Source: Marinobacterium rhizophilum (GTDB taxonomy: Bacteria; Pseudomonadota; Gammaproteobacteria; Pseudomonadales; Balneatricaceae). From it: a stretch of 64,000 bases of DNA. The position numbers and the translations under genes are program-made. Location of the stretch: contig NZ_CP073347.1 of the NCBI RefSeq assembly GCF_024397915.1, forward strand, positions 2,170,001-2,234,000, read 5' to 3'. Below are positions 58,138-64,000 of this stretch, one piece after another. A model generated the notes under the pieces. It searched no databases. It had not been told where the DNA came from and saw only the letters and a list, made by a program, of their open reading frames with translations. The number at the start of each line of letters is the position of its first letter. Position 1 is the first letter of the stretch.

Positions 58138-59490
58138 CTACGGATTGGTAGCCGCCATCTCGGTGGATTCCATCATGGCGCCATCCTGTGGCAACGACAC
58201 GTCGAGCGCACTGAGCAGCTGCCCGGTCCCATTGATGACCCGGTACTGGGATATCAGGTAGTCAAAGGTGGCATCGGTGAGGGTATTTTTGGCCGAGAAC
58301 ACTTCGTTCTCGGTATCCAGCAAATCGAGCAATGAACGCTGGCCGATATCAAACTGCTTCTGGTACGAGTCACGGGTTTTCTCCGCCGATGCCACGTACT
58401 GTTCGAGGAACTTCACCTGCTGGCCAAGAATCTCGTAGGCGTTCCAGGACAACCCCAGACCCTGCACGACCTGACGATCGGCACTGTTACGGATCTCTTC
58501 GGCTTCATGGATCTGGTACTGGGTCTTGCGGATACGGGCATCATCCGAGCCGCCGTTGTACAGGTTGTAACGCAGTCGCAGCATGGCGGTAAAGTCTTCG
58601 TTGTCACCGCCGACACCGTCGATGTCATTGAAGAAGGTGCGTTCCATTTCAAAATGGAAGGTTGGCAGGCGACGGCTGTAAGCCGCTTCGTACTGCGCCC
58701 TGGCCGCTTCAATATCCGATGCCGCCAGCTGCAGTGTCGGCTGATTCGCTGCGGCCTGCTCCAGCGCCTGATCCAGACTTGTCGGCAGGTCCAGCCCCAT
58801 GGGCACTTCAAACTGCTGCGGCGGCTCAGCACCGACCACACGTATATAGTTGGCTCGGGCATCTCGCAGGTTGTTGTCCGCCGCCAGCACGTTGACTTCG
58901 GACAGCGCCAGACGGCTCTCGGCCTGCTGGATGGACGACAGACTGCCGAGCCCGGATTCCGAGCGCTTGCGAATCTGGTCGTAGATCCGAACGTGGTTGT
59001 AGAGGGTCTCCTTGGACAGGCGCAACAGTTCCTGGCGGCGAATCAGCTCGAGATAGCTGCGCGTGGTATCCAGACCAAACTGTTCGGCGACTTCCCGCAC
59101 GCGGGCGTCAGCCGAACGCAGCCGCGCCTCCTGGCGCTGCACTTCGCTTTCGGTGGCCAGCCCGTCGTACAGCATCTGGCGGAAATTCAGCGTCGCTTCC
59201 TTGCGCCACATGTCCGTATCACCGTCCCCCGTCGCGCCCTGGGCGCTGCGGGTTGTTGGGCTGTCGGTCCATTCGTACCCCACCCCCAGCAACAGGTCGA
59301 TATCGGGATAGCGCCCGCCAATGGCTTCACGTACTTCTTCCGCCACGGCGCGCTTGGCATTGAGTGCCGCCGCCACTTCCGGGTTCTGCAACATGGCATC
59401 AGCCACCACCTGCTCCAGCGGCGCGGCCTGGGCCACCTGAATCGCTGAGGCTATCGCCAAGCTCAAAATCACCCCTGTTTTTCTACTCAT
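58138..59490 (-). CDS. TolC-family outer-membrane protein of a type I secretion system
   Basis: 450 residues from ATG 59490, with GGGAG upstream. Signal peptide about residues 1-22 (SLAIASAIQVAQA). The mature part shows the two TolC-like halves with coiled-coil stretches (LRSADARVREVAEQFGLDTTRSYLELIRRQELL) and IGQRSLLDLLDTENEVFSAKNTLTDATFDYLISQYR, typical of the AggA/LapE subgroup. Last gene of a four-gene unit with ABC and HlyD components. Forms the outer-membrane exit duct. Confidence 0.92.
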   Translation of the reverse strand: MSRKTGVILSLAIASAIQVAQAAPLEQVVADAMLQNPEVAAALNAKRAVAEEVREAIGGRYPDIDLLLGVGYEWTDSPTTRSAQGATGDGDTDMWRKEATLNFRQMLYDGLATESEVQRQEARLRSADARVREVAEQFGLDTTRSYLELIRRQELLRLSKETLYNHVRIYDQIRKRSESGLGSLSSIQQAESRLALSEVNVLAADNNLRDARANYIRVVGAEPPQQFEVPMGLDLPTSLDQALEQAAANQPTLQLAASDIEAARAQYEAAYSRRLPTFHFEMERTFFNDIDGVGGDNEDFTAMLRLRYNLYNGGSDDARIRKTQYQIHEAEEIRNSADRQVVQGLGLSWNAYEILGQQVKFLEQYVASAEKTRDSYQKQFDIGQRSLLDLLDTENEVFSAKNTLTDATFDYLISQYRVINGTGQLLSALDVSLPQDGAMMESTEMAATNP

Positions 59491-59527
59491 CTTCCGAATC
59501 TCCCTAGCAGCGACGTCCGCCAACCGT

Positions 59528-60160
59528 TCAATGAATTGTGTGTCGTTCCTGCGCCATAAGGATCAGCGAAACCCGATCTCCGGCCCCGGTTTTCCTTAGT
59601 ATGGCACTAATATGCGCTTTTACAGTTCGTTCCGTGATCTGCAACTCCCTGGCTATTTGCTTGTTCGGCGCACCGGTCATTAGTATATCCAGCACCTGCT
59701 GCTCCCGCTCGCTCAAATCCGCGGCCAAACCAACCTTCTCCGACTGCACCGACAATAGGGCCGATGGATGACCATTCAGCAAGCGCTTCACCAGTTGCTG
59801 CATCACCGAGGGTGTAGCCCAGATGTCGCCACGCCATACCGTTTCAAGCAACTGCTGCATAAGGGAGCCGGTAATAAAGGTACTGGCGTAGCCTCTGGCA
59901 CCCTGCGCCAGCAACCGAATACCCTCATCGTTCTGCGGCCGGTCCACCATAATCACGAACAGCTGCTGCATGGACTCAAGTCGCTGTAGCAGCGCCCGGC
60001 GCTGCTCCGGCGCCACGGAATCGAGGTGCAGCAACATCAGGCCGCCGGGCAAGCCCTCGCCGAGCTCCCGCGCCTGAAGCTGGCGCGCAGGATAGTCCGA
60101 GAGCAACCGGCCCCAACGCGTCGCCACGTTGGCATGTACTGAAAAAAAACCAAGTTGCAT
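59528..60160 (-). CDS. LuxR-type regulator embedded in the secretion operon
   Basis: 210 residues. The C-terminal HTH is clear: LSEREQQVLDILMTGAPNKQIARELQITERTVKAHISAILRKTGAGDRVSL. The N-terminal 130 residues have receiver-like length and a helix-strand pattern (GLMLLHLDSVAPEQ, GARGYASTFI), but I do not find the acidic pair or a convincing phospho-aspartate, so it is perhaps a pseudo-receiver. It starts one base after the hlyD stop and is followed 37 bases later by tolC. Probably regulates the adhesin or this operon. Confidence 0.88.
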   Translation of the reverse strand: MQLGFFSVHANVATRWGRLLSDYPARQLQARELGEGLPGGLMLLHLDSVAPEQRRALLQRLESMQQLFVIMVDRPQNDEGIRLLAQGARGYASTFITGSLMQQLLETVWRGDIWATPSVMQQLVKRLLNGHPSALLSVQSEKVGLAADLSEREQQVLDILMTGAPNKQIARELQITERTVKAHISAILRKTGAGDRVSLILMAQERHTIH

Positions 60161-60161
60161 G

Positions 60162-61487
60162 TCAGCGTTCCGTAAAAGCCCGATCCCGGGCTTTTAGTAT
60201 CGGCTTCAAAATGTAATCCATTACTGTTTTTTTACCTGTCAGAATATCGACGCTCACCGTCATCCCGGCGATAAGCGGTAGTTTGTTATCGTCATTTCCC
60301 AGATATGGCTGCCTGGTTTCAAGACGCACAAGATAATACGCCTGTTTCTCTTCGTCGAGAATCGTACTCGGTGAAACAAACTCCACGGTGGCATCCAGTC
60401 CACCGTAAATGGAGAAATCATAGGCCGAAACTTTCACGGTTGCCGGCAATCCGACACGAATCTGGGCAATATCAGCCGGACGAACTCTCGCCTCCACCAG
60501 CAGGCGATCTTCCCAGGGCACGATATTCAACAGCGGATCACCGGGCTGAACCACGCCAGCAACGGTATTCACCAAAAGCTGCTTTACGGTACCCTTGACG
60601 GGCGATCGCACTTCGGTGCGGGTGATACGATCCTGCATGCCCTGCAGCGTTTCTTTTAGCCGGGCCAGCTCGCCGCTCATTTCATTCAGCTCCGCACGGG
60701 CCTTGGAGCGAAACTGCAACTCGCCTTCGTTCAGGCGACTGCGGTGCTCGGAAATGGCCGCTTCGATACGGGGTATACTCAGCCTGATTCCAGCCAGTTC
60801 ACCCTTCATATCATTGACCTGGCGACGCAGGCGCAGGTATTCGACCTCAGAGATAACGCCCTCGCCCACCAGGGGCTGCATGATGTTCAACTCCTGCAGT
60901 AACAGGTTATAGCTGCTGCGAATCTGCTCTTCCTTGGACCTGGCCTCACGCAACTCCTGCTGCCGCTGCTCGAGCTGACGCCCGGACGTTGCCAGGTTTG
61001 CGCGCAGCTCCTCAGCCCTCGCCCGGTACAGATTACGCTCACGCTCCAGCTGTCGCGCGAACGCCGCCGGGTAATTCTCGGGAGCAACAAAGGGGGTGTC
61101 GTCCGCTTCTGCCTGCAACCGGGCCACCTTGGCAACCAGCTCATATTCGCGCACCTGGCTTTCGTTGAAGGAGCTGGCAAAGCGGGTGTCGTCGATACGC
61201 AGCAACACCTGGCCTGGCTCCACCAGATCACCCTCACGCACCAGGATCTCGGACAAAATACCACCCTCCAGGTTCTGCACCACCTGCAGCTGGCGCGAGG
61301 GGATAATCTCGCCATCGCCGCGACTGATTTCATCCAGCTCAGCCCAGTTGGCCCAGAGCACGGCAAGCAGCACGAACAGGGCCATGACCCAGAGCAAAAC
61401 CCGGGCACTGCGCGGGGTCTGCTCCAGCATGGCCTCGCTGATGCTGGTCATGAACTGGGTATCTTGCGGGTTGGCGATCCTTTTCAT
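60162..61487 (-). CDS. HlyD-family type I secretion membrane-fusion protein
   Basis: 441 residues. One N-terminal helix (about 28-47, VLLWVMALFVLLAVLWANWA) then GDGEIIPSRQLQVVQNLEGGILSEILVREGDLVEPGQVL (lipoyl-like half), a long periplasmic coiled coil (about residues 90-290) and the second lipoyl/beta-barrel part SPVKGTVKQLLVNTVAGVVQPGDPLLNIVP. LapC/PrtE-like. Bridges the ABC exporter and TolC. Lies nine bases downstream of the ABC gene. Confidence 0.95.
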   Translation of the reverse strand: MKRIANPQDTQFMTSISEAMLEQTPRSARVLLWVMALFVLLAVLWANWAELDEISRGDGEIIPSRQLQVVQNLEGGILSEILVREGDLVEPGQVLLRIDDTRFASSFNESQVREYELVAKVARLQAEADDTPFVAPENYPAAFARQLERERNLYRARAEELRANLATSGRQLEQRQQELREARSKEEQIRSSYNLLLQELNIMQPLVGEGVISEVEYLRLRRQVNDMKGELAGIRLSIPRIEAAISEHRSRLNEGELQFRSKARAELNEMSGELARLKETLQGMQDRITRTEVRSPVKGTVKQLLVNTVAGVVQPGDPLLNIVPWEDRLLVEARVRPADIAQIRVGLPATVKVSAYDFSIYGGLDATVEFVSPSTILDEEKQAYYLVRLETRQPYLGNDDNKLPLIAGMTVSVDILTGKKTVMDYILKPILKARDRAFTER

Positions 61488-61496
61488 ATCGAATTC

Positions 61497-63617
61497 CTAG
61501 GTCCGGATCTGCAGGCGACCCTGCTTGAGCGCATCCAACACGGCCTGCTTGGGCCCGTCCGCCACCACCTTGCCGCCATCAATCACTATCAACCGATCCA
61601 CCAGCGTCAGCAAGGACATCTTGTGTGTAACCAGTAACAGGGTACGTTCTGATGCATAGCTTGCCAGCTGTTTCTTCAGATACTCTTCCGAGGCGTTGTC
61701 CATGGCATTGGAGGGCTCGTCAAGCACCAGCACGCTGGGATCATGAATCAGCGCCCGCGCCACGGCAACGGCCTGACGCTGGCCGCCGGACAGGGCTGCG
61801 CCGCGCTCCCCGACCTGCATGTCAAAGCCCAGCGGGTGGCGATTGATAAACTGATCGGCGCCGGCCAGTGCCGCCACCTGCAGCACCTGCTCATCCGTCG
61901 CGTGGGGCGAGCCCAGGGTAATATTGTCACGCAACTTGCCGGCGAACAGCATGATGTCCTGGGGTACATACCCCAGATGACGGCGCAGATCGACCGGGTC
62001 GATCTGGTTGATATCAATGCCATCAATGCGGATGGCCCCCTCCGTGGCACTATAAAGCCCCATCAGCAGTTTTTCGATGGTCGATTTGCCCGAGCCGATA
62101 CGGCCAATGAGTGCGACCTTTTCACCGGCCTGAATACGAAAGGACACCTGATCCAGCGCTTTCTGCTGCTCATCCGGATAGGCGAAGGAGACCTGGTTGA
62201 ACTCGATCGCTCCCTTGAGCACCGGGCGATGCACGAAGTGGCGATCCTCTTCCCGCTCCTCCGGCATGGCCATGATCTGGTTCAGGGTTTTCAGCGCCGT
62301 GGAGGCCTGGTGAAAATTGGTGATCAGCCCCGCCAGCTGCCCCATGGGCGCAATCACCCGGCCAGCCAGAATCACGCTGGCGATCAGGGCCCCGAGGGTC
62401 AGCTCGTTTTCACTGATCAGATAGACACCGAAAATAACCAGGGCCGTAGAGGTGAGTTGCTGTACCAGACCGGCAAAATTGACCACCGACGATGACAGCA
62501 TGCGCGAACGCAGGCCCCAGCGCGCGATATAGCCACCGGCCTGCTCCCAGCGCAATTGCAAGGGCGAAGCCGCACGCTGGGTCTTGACCGTTTCCATCGC
62601 CGTGAGGGTCTCGATCAGGATCGAGTTTTTCTGGGACGCCGACTCGAAGGTCTTTTCAACGGACTCCCGCAGGCGCGGTCGCACAATCAGCGAAAAGAGA
62701 TAAATGATCGGGATCGCCGCCACCGGCACAACAACCAGGGGCCCACCGATCAGGCCGATAACCGCCAGAAATATCAAGGCAAAGGGAATATCGATCAGTA
62801 CCGTATTTACAGTGGAGCTGAGCATCGAACGGATGCTTTCGAATTCGCGCAGGTTATTGGCAAAGGAGCCGACAGAGCGCGGCATGGCACCGTACTTGAT
62901 TGCCTGCACCTTTTCGAACAACAGGGCCGACAGCAGAATATCCGTTTTCTTGCCCGCCACCTCGATGAAATAGGCGCGCAGCATTTTTAATCCGAAATCG
63001 AAGATGTACACCACGAAAAGACCGATGGCCAGCACCCAGAGGGTTTCGATGGCCGCATTGGGTACCACCCGGTCATACACGTTCATGACGAACAGCGGGC
63101 TGGCAAGCACGAACAGGTTAATCATCAGGGACGCCACCAGCACATCCCGATAAATGGCCACCGAGCGTTTTAACGTACCCCAGAACCAGTGCCCCTGCCG
63201 ATCCGCCAGCACCTTGGAGATACGCTCACTGTAGCGATACTCCAGCCGCACGAAAATGGCATAGCCGGAGTAATGCTGCTCAAGTTCGCGCAAGCCAATG
63301 CGATGCTTGCCACCACTTTCCGGCTGAATAATGAACGCCGAGCCATCCTCCAGATCGAGCTCCTGCAGAATGCAGGCCTGGCCATCATCCAGCAACAAGA
63401 CGACAGGCAGCACCAGGGGAGTGATCTCAGCCAATGGCCGCCGCAATACCCGTGCCGTAAGACCCGCGCGCCTGGCGGCCTGCACAAACAGCCTGGGCGT
63501 CAGCCGACCATCCTCCAGCGGCAACCCCGCACTGAGCACCTCCGCCGATAGAGGATTGTGATTTTGCTTGCTCAGCTCTACCAGACAACTCAGGAGGGGG
63601 TCTTGAATTTCATCCAT
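61497..63617 (-). CDS. Type I secretion ABC exporter, LapB-like, with C39-like N-domain
   Basis: 706 residues from ATG 63617 (MDEIQDPLLSCLVELSKQ). Residues 1-130 form a C39-peptidase-like domain with LPLEDGRLTPRLFVQAARRAGL, the LapB/AggB pattern; in such exporters the domain usually binds substrate rather than cutting it. Six helices at about 150-430. The ATPase has Walker A GRIGSGKST, signature LSGGQRQAVAVARAL and Walker B VLVLDEPSNAMD. Exports large RTX adhesins in relatives; no adhesin gene is in the window. Confidence 0.94.
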   Translation of the reverse strand: MDEIQDPLLSCLVELSKQNHNPLSAEVLSAGLPLEDGRLTPRLFVQAARRAGLTARVLRRPLAEITPLVLPVVLLLDDGQACILQELDLEDGSAFIIQPESGGKHRIGLRELEQHYSGYAIFVRLEYRYSERISKVLADRQGHWFWGTLKRSVAIYRDVLVASLMINLFVLASPLFVMNVYDRVVPNAAIETLWVLAIGLFVVYIFDFGLKMLRAYFIEVAGKKTDILLSALLFEKVQAIKYGAMPRSVGSFANNLREFESIRSMLSSTVNTVLIDIPFALIFLAVIGLIGGPLVVVPVAAIPIIYLFSLIVRPRLRESVEKTFESASQKNSILIETLTAMETVKTQRAASPLQLRWEQAGGYIARWGLRSRMLSSSVVNFAGLVQQLTSTALVIFGVYLISENELTLGALIASVILAGRVIAPMGQLAGLITNFHQASTALKTLNQIMAMPEEREEDRHFVHRPVLKGAIEFNQVSFAYPDEQQKALDQVSFRIQAGEKVALIGRIGSGKSTIEKLLMGLYSATEGAIRIDGIDINQIDPVDLRRHLGYVPQDIMLFAGKLRDNITLGSPHATDEQVLQVAALAGADQFINRHPLGFDMQVGERGAALSGGQRQAVAVARALIHDPSVLVLDEPSNAMDNASEEYLKKQLASYASERTLLLVTHKMSLLTLVDRLIVIDGGKVVADGPKQAVLDALKQGRLQIRT

Positions 63618-63686
63618 GTCCTTGACCTGCTCGGAACGCGGCCTACATACTAGCATGCAACCTAACTACCTGATATCCCTACCCTG

Positions 63687-64000
63687 ATGCTCTATGCAAT
63701 AAGGAACCCGGAGGGTCGAATCATAGGCCTGACCGAATCTGCCCGGCCCGGCTTGCAGGCCGTTGACGTTAAAAACAGGGAAGTGCTTGAATTCCTGTCA
63801 ATCAACGACGAGGACTTCTCCGCCGAGGAGTTTCTCGATCAGTCCGATGTCGGCACCGTACGCATTATCGAGGACATGATCGATGTGCTGATTGCCAAAA
63901 ACCTGATCCTGTTCACGGACTTCCCGCTGGCCTCGCAAAAGAAGCTGCTCAGCCGCAAGCTGGCGCGCAGCATCATCCAGTCGGAGTCAGCGGAGCCGCA
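63687..64000 (+). CDS. Small conserved protein resembling Pseudomonas 'tryptophan synthase beta-like' family (3' end cut by window)
   Basis: Reads MLYAIRNPEGRIIGLTESARP and continues to the window edge, 104 codons seen. Similar to a small Pseudomonas family that opens MFYVQRD-like, contains DMIRVLEDLIEVL-like and ends LLSRSQAR-like; here VGTVRIIEDMIDVLIAKNLILF and KKLLSRKLARSII. The database name is misleading: the protein is far too short to be a tryptophan synthase and has no PLP lysine motif. No strong ribosome-binding site; the start is set by family resemblance. Divergent from the secretion operon. Confidence 0.72.
   Translation, partial: MLYAIRNPEGRIIGLTESARPGLQAVDVKNREVLEFLSINDEDFSAEEFLDQSDVGTVRIIEDMIDVLIAKNLILFTDFPLASQKKLLSRKLARSIIQSESAEP

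Noticed and set aside
1..64000. Prophage, insertion sequence, CRISPR, tRNA or rRNA
   Set aside because: No transposase, integrase, cas gene, direct-repeat array, tRNA T-loop/acceptor pattern or ribosomal sequence was seen on reading both strands.

Overview
The window reads as a chromosomal segment of a GC-rich, probably marine, aerobic gammaproteobacterium. The gene set (rnfABCDGE-nth, class Ia nrdAB with a YfaE-type ferredoxin, PotFGHI, APS-reductase-type sulfate assimilation, MASE2/GGDEF proteins, Pseudomonas-like 8-oxoguanine and adenine deaminases) fits the Oceanospirillales/Pseudomonadales side of the class. An Oceanospirillaceae (Marinobacterium-like) host is my inference only. I see no rRNA, tRNA, CRISPR array, insertion sequence or prophage.

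Layout. 0-4 kb: end of a ghrA-like reductase, a CHASE-GGDEF cyclase, an EVE-domain protein, a SIMPL protein and a small conserved gene. 4.2-8.7 kb: putrescine ABC transporter potFGHI, with two broken copies of the potI 5' end between potH and potI. 8.8-13.6 kb: MASE2-GGDEF cyclase, an HTH-REC regulator with a degenerate kinase-like partner, and a LysR/TDT-transporter divergent pair. 13.7-22.3 kb: sulfate assimilation (cysG, cysH, DUF934 gene, cysI, TauE exporter, and divergent cysDN). 22.6-30.0 kb: rnfABCDGE-nth, with a very long repeat-bearing RnfC and two 95-bp tandem copies between rnfD and rnfG. 30-37 kb: a cysteine-synthase-like gene, a ferredoxin gene trailed by decayed copies of its own 3' end, and nrdBA with an NrdR-box pair. 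37-49 kb: fatty-acid hydroxylase-type protein, ECF sigma/anti-sigma pair, flavin reductase, EamA exporter with RutR-like regulator, GGDEF cyclase, flavohemoglobin, and a purine salvage set (8-oxoguanine deaminase, gpt, adenine deaminase). 49-58 kb: a mevalonate-pathway operon (HMGR, IDI-2, HMGS, two GHMP kinases, diphosphomevalonate decarboxylase) ending in polB. 58-63.7 kb: a type I secretion operon (ABC, HlyD, LuxR, TolC) on the minus strand, then the start of a small conserved gene.

How the genes work together. CysDN, APS reductase, CysI with siroheme from CysG, and the cysteine-synthase-like enzyme make one route from sulfate to cysteine, with TauE as a likely sulfite outlet. The mevalonate genes cover HMG-CoA formation to IPP/DMAPP isomerisation except the acetoacetyl-CoA thiolase. 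The purine genes feed bases back to nucleotides. The three GGDEF proteins and a Lap/Bpf-like secretion operon suggest a c-di-GMP-controlled surface lifestyle.

The most unusual signal is a recurrent pattern of partial tandem duplication of gene ends. It occurs at potH/potI (218-bp period), rnfD/rnfG (95-bp period), the ferredoxin 3' end (three copies that decay with distance) and the 8-oxoguanine deaminase 3' end (44-bp period). Inside rnfC there are also three near-identical 222-bp units. At the first two loci the period is 3n-1, so each copy starts on the TGATG of the previous stop and forms a complete mini-ORF between functional genes. I also note an apparently vestigial APS-kinase domain on CysN, consistent with an APS reductase that needs no PAPS.
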